From NCBI RefSeq assembly GCF_018691265.1, contig NW_024881272.1:24107323-24171322 (forward strand): a stretch of DNA of 64,000 nt, given 5' to 3'. Both the position numbers and the translations under genes were made by a program. This DNA comes from Tyto alba. Its lineage: Eukaryota > Chordata > Aves > Strigiformes > Tytonidae. Positions 25,006 through 36,773 of this stretch are shown piece by piece (position 1 is the stretch's first letter; every line of letters starts with the position of its first letter). The notes under the pieces were generated by a model. It made no database searches. It was not told the origin of the DNA and worked only from the letters and a program-made list of their open reading frames with translations.

Positions 25006-26900
25006 GCAGCGAGCCTGATTACACAGAGCGTGTCGTTCCTCCGTCTATATGGTCTCTTATGAAGTCTTTCATACAGACACCAATTTAGTAATCGCCTGGT
25101 CCTCTGCATACTAGCTGTTTTAAGAGGGAACGTTCAGACTCCTGCTACAACATACTGTAATTACGCACTGAGTAAGGGAATATATCTGATGCAATGGATG
25201 CACCCACAACGCATCGTGTCTAAGCCCCCTCAAAACCAAAGCACGCACAAAAACTAAGCTAAAATTAAACGTGCTTTTCCTCCCACTGCACAACTCCTAT
25301 TGCAGAAGTATTTCTCCCCAGGAAACTGGAACATGCAAGGCCTAGAGCAAGGCACTTCTCTAGAATGAAGAAGACATGTCCCATCCCAGTCCGTCCTTAG
25401 ACCTGCTGTGCGACAGGCAGGAGGAAACCTTGCCTCTTCCGTGCCTTGCCTGTCCAGACCATTTAGCATATAAACTCTTCAGGACAAGGGCTTCTCTGCT
25501 ATGAGTCATAAACTGTTTAGTGCCTAATGGTAAAGCCTATAGACGCTTAACATAATACAATCATGTCACTTAAAGGCCATTAGTCTCCAGTCTGAACAGC
25601 ACTTTTCCAGTCACAAAGGGGACCTGCCAACTCAGGACGTCAGGATAAAGAACGTGGGTGGCCAGTCGGGTCACTGGACTCACAGACACTCGACGTGAAG
25701 CCCCAAGCAGGACGGAGCCCAGCCAAACAGCAGGGTGGGAAAGCCATGGCAGCTCTAGCAATCAAAGAGCTTTATCTTTTGGGCTTTCTTGGACCACTTG
25801 AATCAGCTGAAAGGTCCTGCTTGCCAGGTGAAAAAACCTCTCCACTTCCAGCCATGCCTGTACCGCCTGCAAGGGGGGCAGGAGCCCCTCATTCACACAG
25901 AGGGTCTCCAGACTTCTGCATCACCTCTCTTCCCACTCACTGAAGCAGATCATTTATCTACAAGAAAACATGCCATTCTGTCTTGTAACGCTGTTTGAAA
26001 CCCTCTTCTTTCCTGACACTGTCTCTGACCTCCTCTGGCACCACATCATCCAGGTCTACTCTCTCAACTGCCTTCTGTGGTTGCCTCTCCTTCCCTCTCC
26101 TTGCTAAAGGGAAGAGAGAAATCCTATAAGGAGCCAGTGTGACGGGGCAAATCCCTGCCCTGTCCCCTCTGATGATACACAACCCAAAATTACACACACA
26201 ACAGCTCCACAGGCTCTCAGCACAGCCTCCAGGCTGGCAGCAGCAGGGAGCCTGGTACGTCACGTAACAGGGTCTGAGCACAGTTTTTCTGTGCAGTTGC
26301 AAATTACATCTGCATGAGGGGAAAGGAAGTTTGTCTTTTCCTTGTGGGGAAGAGACCGCTCCCCACCTCCAAGCACAAGCTGCCATTAGTATTTGCTTCG
26401 CCAGAGAGAAGGAGCAGTGAATCCTCCAGAGCAAAGGACAAGTGCAGCAATTAGGATGCAGGGGCTGCGGGAGCTGTTTAACAGCACGACCCGGAGGTCA
26501 GTGCCGCCGACTCCCAGCCCTGCATAAATATTGTATGAGTTGGGGAGAGGGGCTGTTACAGCCACCCTCAGCGCCAGCCCTCCCCCCTCCATCGCCACTC
26601 TGCATCTAGCTAGATACGCCAGCGACATTATTTACAGATGTGACAGTGGGGAAAAAATCACTTGAGTAACTAGGGGAATGGGAAACAGGGCTGCTCGGTG
26701 GAGCAGGAGCCTGGGAGCAGGCTCCCAGCCACACCTTCTGCTTCCCCTTGCAGAGTGCTCCTCTGCAGGGGTAGCTGCCAAATGGCACAGCCTGCTCTCA
26801 AACCAGATGATGAAATACTACCAAGAACAAGGAAAGGAAGCCGTGAGCTCCCCTTTCAAAGGTTGCCCAGGGGTTTGGATTATCAATGCTGCTGAAGGAC

Positions 26901-26922
26901 ACTTATCAGTGTCTTATCAGTA
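26901..26922 (-). promoter_or_regulatory. Paired GATA-type motifs
   Basis: Two copies of cttatcagt start at 26902 and 26913, 11 bp apart, about one helical turn. Their reverse complement actgataag fits the GATA-factor consensus WGATAR. Close, phased spacing is often seen in functional sites, but function is inferred only. Confidence 0.35.
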
Positions 26923-28494
26923 TCCCTTTGGAGGGAGCTTTATAGCAATATAATGAGAGGCTTTATAGAGACCTTCCCCTCAGAATCTGTCCATGTAAGT
27001 CTGCAGAAGGGTCCCTACTCCAACAAAGCCACAGCAGCCTCATCCCTGCAGAGCCTCCCCCAGCTGCTCTGTTTGGTACCAACCACCTTTTTCACCCGTG
27101 ACCTGTCTGCTGTTTATTCTCTGAAGGATCATCTCCACCTGCAGTTTCAGTCACGCTGATCAGCACCGTCCTAACTGCATCCTGGAAGGATCTCTCATTC
27201 CTCTGCCCATTTTTTTGCAGGAGATGCCAGTCAACTGCACTTTTTCCATGACGGTCGACAGAAATACAAGCCTACTTTCAGGTTCACCGAGACTGGAGGG
27301 TCCCAAGGACAAGGACACAGGCCATTCTTCAACTGTACCAGCAGTCCATGAATTCCTAGTGCAACACAGCTAATAAACGTTACTGCCCCAGGCAACACAC
27401 AAGAGCTGCAAGATAGGAAATGAAGCTTGGATGTGCTTCTGCCCATGATACCACTCCAGAAATTCCTCCACTGCTCTGTGGCTGGCTTCTGAATCCAGGG
27501 AAGGCAGAAGCCCATTCTTACCATTCCCAGCTTTCCTGAACTCACTGTGCAACTAATGGGCTTTAATTACTGATGGCAAAGGCAGGGAAGGGAGAAAAGA
27601 AAGAAAAAGCCAATGAAAAGGGAATGATGCGGGGGTGGCGGTCGCCAAAGGTCTCCGAAGATCGTCCCTCAGCCTAGTGCAGAGAAAGAGCCCCTAGCCG
27701 CTCTGCTGCTCCCACGGCCCTGCTCTAATGCTCCCTGACATGCCTCTGAAGACAGCGAGCTGTTTGCAGTCACCACCGTGATTTGTTAGTAATTATTTTC
27801 ACGGTGTCACATTGCTGTCACTCTCTTAACAAAGAGACAGGCAGCCTGAGGCTGCCTGCGAGAAAGAACCAGCAGAGAAAAGGAATTGTCAGGCACCCAG
27901 GGATCCTCTTTGCTTCCTGGGTTTCACAACCAGAGTCCTTTACCAGCTTCTGAAGAAACTTCTGAGGAGAAGTGGCAAGTCAGAATCATCTCCCATCCTG
28001 GTCACAGCAAGAGGAATTAATTACTTAGCCCCCTCCTAATTTCACCTTACCTGTAAATCCAGTGCAAGACCCAGGTGCTTAGAGCCCCTTAAGCCAGCGA
28101 TTTGCTTCAGGCCTGCAGCAAACACAAAAAACTTTGGCAATTGATGACTTTTAGCATTTTCCTTGCAAGCTCCAATATCTTTTCATGTGGTCTTGCCATT
28201 AGACCACGCTTCCTAAGCATGACAACCCTGACGGAAAACCCCTGCTTAAGCCTATCACCCTCACACACATTAACCCTCCACACCAGACACGTGTGCTCCC
28301 CTTCACCAGTCTCATTAAATCCAGCACACCGCTGTGCTCCACGTGGCAGCAGCATTTCACCTGGCATTTCACAATGCCAGGGGACCTCAGCAGCTTCCTC
28401 ACACGTGAAATACACAACCTAATGGCTTGCCATCTCTGTTGTCTCATACACAGCATGGTGACTTGACAGGAACCTCCCCTTGAATCACACCTCC

Positions 28495-28530
28495 CATCCA
28501 TCCATGCATGCATGCATCCATCCATCCATC
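28495..28530 (+). repeat. CATC/CATG tetranucleotide repeat
   Basis: Imperfect tandem run of ccatc units with a central gcatgcatgcatg segment, about nine units. It is a simple microsatellite, likely length-variable. Confidence 0.9.
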
Positions 28531-30221
28531 CCTCCCATGCCTGCTGTGCAACTGCAGCCATCCATCCTTTGGCTGACTTATCAGTCCAAGGTAATCACTC
28601 CTTCCCCAGAATGCGGGGAGCTTGCTTGGGCCCTCAAGAAATGGAAGCTATTTTAGTACCTGAAGTGTCACACAATTTAAAGATATAGAGATGAAAGACT
28701 AAGACATCTGGCCAGCCAGCCCTTAAAGCACCCTTGTTCTCTATGAAGAAAGCAAGTGGACTTCCTCCAGAGCAATTCCAAGCTTGAATTACTCCCAGCA
28801 GAAGCATTTTTCCACCGCCTGCTTACTGACGACACACAAGGGTCAGGCCCTTGCAGCCATGGGGAGACTTGGGTATTAATTCACCCTCTTAGCACAGGGA
28901 GAGTTTGGAAATATTAAGCCTCACAGTCTAAGCAAAACCCTCCTGCAATTAACTGCATGGAAGAGCACTGACTCAGAGGGCAGCTCCTTTTCAGGGGTCC
29001 TTTTAATAACCAAGAAATGGCACATACATGCTGTGAAGAATTAGGATCACCATTGGGAAGCTAAATGGTCCATAAAATGTAACAGTTCTCTTCAGAGCTG
29101 GGAGCACAGTGAGCTGGAAGAGAGGTCTTGGCAACCTCCCACCAGCCTCCTCCTTCTGCCCAGTTTGCAGGGGACACATGTGACTCCAGGCAGGGACAAG
29201 GAGCTAAACTCAGCTGGTGCCCAGGCACCTCCAGCACGCTGGCTGATGGTCAGCACCGAGACCAGCCTCAACACCCAGATGGAAAAACTGAATCAGGGGA
29301 ATTCGAGATGACCGAGAGGCACCTACAGAGGGAAGATGAAGAGTGTCCCAGAGTGCAAGTGCTGGGCAAAGGAGAAAGCCCTGCTTGAAGAGAGGCAAAC
29401 AAAGCTGGTGGCACAAAGGCAGGACAAAGTCCTGGGCAGCACAAGCTTTCTGCACGCAGCCCTGCCAGCACATCGCACTGCTTCCTCAGCTTTCTTCCCC
29501 ACAACTCCTCTATTTTGCTCTTTCTTCTAGTACCACCCTCTGCATGCCTCATGTCATTGCTAACGCTTGGTCCAGAGCAATCTCTGAGCCCAAGATACCA
29601 TCTTCGAGGTGCCAGGCTGAGGGCAGCACCCTGGCCAAACACGCAGAACAAGGTGACTCCAACATGGAATACACTCAGCTCAAAAAGTTAGTCTGCAGCT
29701 CTGGCGTCCTCCTGAGAGTCCTGCACACACCCAAACATCCACTGCTCAGGATACGGAGAGTCACTGGACAAGGCACAGGAGAATACGCTGGAGGGAAAAT
29801 ACCAGGGATGACCTCAAGATGGCCCAGTAGGTCTTTGCCAGCCAGGAGCTTCAGGAGAAAAGGGACCGAACCCATCCAGGAAAATGGCTCCCAACAGGAA
29901 ACAAACATGCAAACAAAATAAAATGCTTTCAAGAAAGCTACTGACTCACACAAGGCTTGAATAGAGCAAGTGAAAGGTGAAAGATGCTGCTCCCAAGCTG
30001 GCAGTATTTTTCAAGCAGTGCTCTCTAAGCAGAGAAGCCATGAAAGCACCACTCCCAGCCAAGCCACTGGGAGGGCAGCACTGGTGCCAACACACAACTG
30101 CTTGGCTGCAGCTGGGAAGTAAAAAGAGCTGGGATCCAAAGGGAGACAGCTGACATTTTAGCCCCAGCATGAAACAGTATGGCTGTCTAATGCTAGAAAA
30201 AATAAGCTTTTTGAAGTGATA

Positions 30222-30248
30222 AAAAATAAATAAATAAAAAAAAAAAAA
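30222..30248 (+). repeat. A-rich tract with AAAT units
   Basis: Runs of A interrupted by T (aaaaaataaataaataaa and then a long A run). It could be the tail of an unrecognised retroelement, but no body was identified upstream. Confidence 0.8.
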
Positions 30249-32359
30249 TCACACCTTGTGAATCTAATCCTATTTTTCACACACACCGCAGACAACAAAA
30301 CTCAGATGGCAAACAGCCCTCCAGTGGCTTGTCCTCTGCAGTCCTCAAGACAACCAGCTTTTCAGCTCCCCAGCACAGAGGATAACCATGATGTTGAGTT
30401 GCTATTAGAGGCTCTGTCATACAGAGAGAGACCAGGGCATGCTTTCTACCAAATATCCATTATAGACCCATTGACTTTGAAACTGTTTTGCCTGAATTCA
30501 TTACAACACAACACAGAATTCACCTTAGCAATTCCTGCTGCAGAGGGAATTATGGTTCCTTACTGTATGAGCAGAGGACACTGAGACCAACAGCTTGCAT
30601 TCAGTTCAGCGTGACTGTTTCCAAACGCATCCTGAGTTAAGTTACCCAGGGATGGAATCTACCTTCTCCATTCATTACCCCATCACAATGGTTCAGTGCT
30701 GGAAGTACTTGATGCAATGCCCATCTCAATCCCACCTACACTGTAAATTTATTCCAAGTTTCTCCACCATCTTTCATGCCGCTTCCAACTTCTTTGGTCC
30801 TAATTCCCAGGCAGCAGAGTCTAGAGTCTGTGCTCCCCAGAGTGCATTGGGCATCACAGCTCAATAAAACTGTGGTCACTACAGCCCTGACCATGACAAA
30901 TGTCTTTGCTATGACATGCCAGACAAGTAGCAGACCTGAAGGTGATAGTCCATTGCACGATGAACCCTATGCAAAGAATTCATGTCCAAAGCTTAACCCA
31001 AAGGCATTCCCAGAGTCACACATCTCAGACAACATAACTTGCAGAACCTCATGCAACCAGCGGATTTCAAACAAAGGCAAGAACAGAAGACAGCCAGGGG
31101 AACTGCTGCAGAAGGATAACAAAAGTCAACTGTACTATATTCATTTTAAATAAGAGTGTACAGAGGGGGAACCTTAAAATCCAAAATTTATTTTGTGTAA
31201 GTGATACCATTTCCTTTAAAAACAAAAAGCTGGACTGCAGGTCGCAAAAGTGAATGGGGTCAGTGCTACTCCCTGTAAGTGCTAGAGAAGAGCATGCTCA
31301 CAAGGCTGTCTTGCTTAGCTGCAGCAAAGCACTTTAGAATGTAATTACATGAACGACTCCATCAGCAAAGCTGACTCGAAAGGTTCCTGACCCTGGATAC
31401 TCAGTCCTGTCCCTGAACTGTAGTTCATACCACCCTCTTCCTTCAGCCAATGTAACTGTGTGAAGAGATACACACCATAGGCTTGGTCAGCAAAATGATC
31501 CCCACTAAAAGGGACGACAACAACAACAAGCTAATCCAAAGATCTCAGCTGGAAAGGAATTGTTTAATTATTTTTAAACATGTATTACTATGTTATCTTT
31601 CTGTTATCAGCTCTTTCTTGTCACTTAGAATCACCCTCTGAACACACCTCCTGCCCTGCTGCCACCCAACCAGCCCACCCTATGCCTCCTCCTGCTCCAC
31701 AGCTACTCAAGCAGCCTCACTCACTCCATTCAGTGACTGTCTGCAATTACTCCCCCAAGCAAAGGCTACCAACCCCCTCGGTCCTGTGATAAAGAACAGC
31801 ACGCACAAGGGACACTAACACCATCAATCCTTCTTCATTCAGGACCTAAGGCTGATCTCAAACCAAGCCTCCAGGATAGAAGGCTGGAAAGACCAAACCA
31901 TTGCCACACTTGGTGCTGGTCTGAGAAGGCAAGCATCCTCCCAGCCTGTGTAACTTGAAGAGAAAGAATTAAAACAGTAAGATAAAATTAAGCAATGGTA
32001 TAATTTACTGCTCAGAATTTACTAATATGCAGCCTAGGCAGAGCACCAAAGGCAATAAACATTTCAAGACACTTCACTGTGTTTTATCACTATATTAGTG
32101 AGTACTTGCCTTTTAACACTTATTTAAGAAAATAAAAAAACTTCTGAGCAGTAGTTTCCTGTAAAGACATAAGTTAGCATGTTCTGATCAGCCACAGTAA
32201 GTGCAGTACAAGCACCTTCACATCAGAGGTATACAGACCAAAGCCTATATACATTTTTACCTATGTTAATGCATTTGCAGAACGATCCAAAACTGGAAGG
32301 ATTAACTGATGTTCTTGACATTAAGGTGCGGGTCTGAGATGCAGCACATGTGGCTTCAG

Positions 32360-32445
32360 CTCCTTTCTTTGCCTCTGCCTGCCTGCACCACCATAGGCAT
32401 ATCACTTAACCTCACCATAGCTCAGCTCTGTAGCTATGAACACGC
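32360..32445 (+). repeat. Possible MIR-like SINE fragment
   Basis: The segment ataggcatatcacttaacctc followed by gctcagctctgtagctatgaa resembles the MIR 3' half (GGGCAAGTCACTTAACCTC, TGCCTCAGTTTCC, CTGTAAAATGG). The match is short and diverged, so confidence is low. Confidence 0.3.
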
Positions 32446-35400
32446 AGTAACAATCCTTCTTTGGTTGCCAAGATTAATTCACATTGTGCTTAAGAGCTGG
32501 CAAATCGGTTCCATACACGGAGGGAGGCAATCTGACATTTCAGAGGAGATAAACCACACTAAAGAGCTTACATTACAAGGGCTCAACCCTGGCAGACACC
32601 GAGTACCCTCTTTTCCACTAAAACAGTCTCCTGCAGTCAGCAGCTCCCTCAGTCCTTCAGAGGCACGTTACCCTCACCACCCAATGCCACATCAATGCAA
32701 GTTGCTTGCTTAATGACTAGTGGCAGTTCTATCCTGGGTGCAGGATAAGGTCCAAGCACTAAAGCTGACTATGCCAGGTATCTGAATCCATCCCTGGAGC
32801 TGTTAAACTTGGAGGATAGCTCCTTGCAACAGGCTAAAGGAATCCTCCCGCTGAGCACTCGGAGGCCCGAGGACCGTGTGCCTAACGAGGCTGTATCCCC
32901 ACTCATATTTTAGCTTGGCAGGTCTGGTGCTCCTTTCATCTTTTGCTTCAGGTAGCTCTCTTTAATTAATAACATTTCTGAGTCGACACAGGGAACTTTC
33001 CACCCAGAATGAATGGCCTTCTCTCATTAGAACCATGACTTGTCATGATGTATTCAAGAGCGGGAGTGTGATTCATTCCCTTGTCTGGGAACGAGGGGTG
33101 TTGCTGGGGGGTGCGGGGGGAGAAGAGTCTCTGTAATGAGTGACTGATATTTGCTGAAGTTGATATGCGACTCTGTCGGCTTGAACTGTCTTGTCAGGAC
33201 AAGCCTTCAGAAAGGTGATGTTCCTACTCAAGAGGTTTTCCTCATTAAAGAAATTGCATCTTAACAAGAGGGAAGGGGAGGGGTGGCAGCAGAGCTGCTG
33301 TCTCCCCGACTCCAGCCTGGTTCACACACACCGAGCACTGAAAGCCGGTTGATCCAAGCACAGCCAGCAGAGGATCAGCACTCAATTTCAGAGCCCTATT
33401 GCGCAACGGGCTCTCTCCAGCAGCAACCAAATCCCTCCAACAGGGACTCTCCTTCTGATGGTGCACCAAGCCATGACATAGCCTTTGGTGGCATGGCTGA
33501 GGACCTTGACTCATGCTGAACCACCATGAGCTCTTCCCAGATGCTTGGTGTCCTCTTCTGGGCACCCAGCTCCTTGTAACTAGTGCTCCCTGTTGTCAAA
33601 GGGAAACCAGACAAACAGCAATGTGATCTTCCAAGAAAGCTCCAATGTTCAAGAGAAATCAGGTCTGTAGTCACATAGTGCCTCATTCCCTGAAGAGCCT
33701 TGAGCTAAGCAGAGGCTTCACAGGTCCTTTAGCAGTTGAGTTTCCATTTGAATCCTGCAGACTCAGATACAGCTAGACATCAACATCAGAGAGCAATACC
33801 CTGACAGTCACTATACCTTTGGTGCTTTTCTTTGAGCTAGGAGCGTTACACATACTGCAACTCCTGGCTTTGGCAGGGCTATTTCCCCACCTTGTCCCCA
33901 CATCCACCACTTGGCAGGCTCATAGATTCCTCCTCTTTGTTCCAGCCACTTCCCACATCCAGCCTTCTCACTCCACTGTGCCTCCCAGTGACCTGGCACC
34001 TACTGGAAGCCCTCACAGCAGACAGGCCTGTCCAGAGAATACCATGCCTTGGTTCTGCAACAGCACATGCAGACAGAAGCCAAGCTAAATGCCCAGGTCA
34101 TTGTTGGAAAAGTCAGGAACAAGGCTGCGTGGTGTCCCACCAACAGCCAAGCTAAGGACAATGGAGGACAGGAACTCCAAACCACACAAGACACTGGGTA
34201 AGAGGACTGCAGCTTGTTTCTCAGGCAGCTGTGCAAGCAGCTGTCATTAACTAAGGAAGCTGAGAAAAAAAAAAGAGCAGCAGAGTTAGGAACAGACCTG
34301 CCCCAAGTCACTGCTCCCTAAGCCAGGAAGCACTGCACTCGCCTCACTGTCCAGAATTCCTCTAGAACCTAGTGGGGTTTCTACCACTCAATGCTTCCAC
34401 CATCACACTCCAAACATGGACAAGCAGCAGCACCTCCCCTCCCACGGCCCCAGTGCTTTCCATGCCCAGCATGTGGCTTCAACATGGTAGCAAAGGGCAC
34501 CAGCTACACCACAAGTCTTGTAGGGAAGCGTGGGGCAATTCCCTGGAATACCTCCTAGTTGTTCCACTTCTCTGAGGCTCTATCTCCCTGTCTGAGCAGC
34601 CTTGTTTCAGCTCTCTGCCTTCCCTCTTTAAAAAGAGATGCGCAGTTCTGCTTTGCTAAACCCTATTTGGCAATGTGTCTAAACACACGCAAACTTAATT
34701 AGTTCAGGAGGGAGACTCGGCATTTGTGGTGACGGATAAAAGTAATGGGAAATGAGACAAGTCAGAGCTGGCAGGGAGTCCTCACTCAAGGCTCATTCAC
34801 TGGCACAGCACTAATCAGATGTGATGCTACATGCTGCGGCACCCAATCGGCGACGGAGTGGTGTGATGTGCTACTCACCAAGCGGCTGCAGCCAGACTCC
34901 CACTATCCATGTGGTTGGAAACACAAAATGTATTTTCTGCTTTGCCCTGGAGACGCTTCAGGATTGAATTCTGAAGTTAATGGTTTAAAAAAATTTTTTA
35001 AAAGGAAGAGGGAGAAATGAACCACTCGCTGCAACCTCATGGCCAGGAGTGGAGTCTTCTTTTCCAGCTGACTAGTGAGGCACAATCCATGCGAGAGACC
35101 ACTACAAATGGTGAATTGAATATCTCTGCTCCAGAACTGCATGTCCTGCTGAGCCAGCTCACCCCACAACCCTTATGGCTCAGCAGAAACGGGACTCATC
35201 TTTACTTCTATTTGCCCATTGTTGAGCTCTGAAGAAAAAAAAATAAAATTCCAGAGGGTTGCCCAATTCATACAGACACTAAGTTAACATGTCAATATCT
35301 GGGAACTTTGTTATCCCACTGTGAAAGTGATGGAAAGATGGGCTTTGAGCAAAGATAACTCTGTTCCTCACAACCACCACCAAAAGTGGTCAACTGGACT

Positions 35401-36681
35401 CTCAGAAGAGCAATACAGGAGTAAAGAACTGAGAAGAGAGAACAGATGAGAAAAAAAAGTTTAGCACATCCCTGCAGCTATCTTTGTGCTGGTCTCTAAT
35501 AAAATTTTAAACATGATACATAAAGAAAAATAAGCCTCGCTCTTAATTTAAGCCAGTAACACAGGAATTGGCAATATATACAAGCTCTGGACATGGCCCC
35601 AGCAGAGACCCAGATTTTGATTCAGAAGCTCACATACCACACTCCTGTGCTTGTGCGGCTGCTTTGATCCTCATATCTCATGTCTCACTAATCACACCAA
35701 GAAGAGGCAAGGAGCTGCCACTCTACAAAGACCACTCTGCAGGGAAGAACTGGTGCTGATTGCTCCCAGGCTGAGTGCAGTTTATTTAGGCTTCTGACTT
35801 GGGGAAACCAATGTCACACTGAAAACCAAGTAACACTACTAACGAGTTGTGGATGTCAGTTTAGCATTGGATGTGTCAAGCCCATGCTTTACCCGTGTGA
35901 TAACAACAGGAGTCTTTATGAAACACTGTGGAAATGAAAAGCTGAAGCGAGATTATAGAAATCCAAGTGAATTCAGCACAATACAACACTGATCCGCAAA
36001 CACTTTACAGATTAGACTAATCTAATTTTTAGACAATTAGCTCCATTTTTTGAAGTAACATTTTTAGGTGGGTGGTCTAGCTATTTTCATAACAAAACAT
36101 GCACATACACTGACACTTGCAGATCCCAGTGCAGGTCCCCACCTAGTACTCTACAGATACAGTTGCCCAGCTGATGAAGATGACCTTAATGACAAGAACA
36201 CTAATGAAGCATGCCAGACATGGCTTCTACTCTCTTTCCAAAGACTACTCTGATTCACATCCAGTTAGTGTGCCAACATAACAGAGAGAAAGCCTTGCAT
36301 GCAGAAGCCAGGTAAGGGCCATTGCTTGATTTGGGTGTTCAGAAATAGAGTTCCATGTACATGCTCAGAAATATCCATCCCTTTGGGAAGTATATTGGAT
36401 TAAAGGGAAAACATCATAAAGCTCCAGTTAAACCTTTCTTGGGGTTCTGAAGGGATTCATTCACTATAGGGAATATCCTAGGCAGTGATCTTGCACTTTA
36501 CCCAGCACCCACCTGTCTTCTTAAACAACCCTCCACTCCCAATTATGCATGGCAAACAACAATTTTCCTAAGAAACAAAGACTAAGGACAGTTGGAGGCC
36601 TGTAAGGACAAAGACGTCCACACTACAGGCAAACATAGAGCAATAAAGCCCAGAAAAATCTCCCTCCCCTTCCATACTCAC

Positions 36682-36773
36682 ATCACTTTCAAATCCCAGT
36701 CTCCACAGGTCACAAAAATCGACTTGACGCTGGGATCTAAGAGGCCTTCCTTCGCCATCCACTCGTCAACCCT
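36682..36773 (-). CDS. ERI3: ERI3 coding exon with exonuclease motif II
   Basis: The exon is 92 bp: 30 full codons plus the first two bases (AT) of a split Met codon. It starts RVDEWMAKEGLLDPSVKSI and ends FVTCGDWDLKV. The second Asp of GDWDL aligns with the motif II Asp of the ERI1/3'hExo family, in the WDM context there, and is the likely third catalytic acidic residue. The acceptor follows tgccttcctttcag. The donor is AAAGTGAT|gtgagt, so the exon ends in phase 2 and the next exon supplies the G of ATG. Human has DPNVK where this sequence has DPSVK. The 2.2-kb intron upstream is the shortest in the window. Confidence 0.96.

Larger units (their letters stand above)
25006..36681. other. Second part of the 20-kb ERI3 intron
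   Basis: Non-coding. It includes paired GATA motifs near 26.9 kb, a short stem-loop near 27.79 kb, a CATC/CATG tandem run near 28.5 kb, an A-rich tract near 30.2 kb, a MIR-like piece near 32.4 kb, and AT-rich candidate conserved stretches near 31.96-32.2 kb and 32.9-33.26 kb. The remaining open frames (for example at 29343-29921) are not recognised and lack splice or conservation support. Confidence 0.5.

Noticed and set aside
28495..28530. CRISPR-like short repeats
   Set aside because: Contiguous tetranucleotide microsatellite without spacers, in a vertebrate genome.
30222..30248. Processed pseudogene tail
   Set aside because: A-rich tract only; no upstream coding similarity and no target-site duplication seen.
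33100..33125. Possible G-quadruplex in a G-rich stretch
   Set aside because: Only two long G-tracts are present; four separated tracts are not seen.
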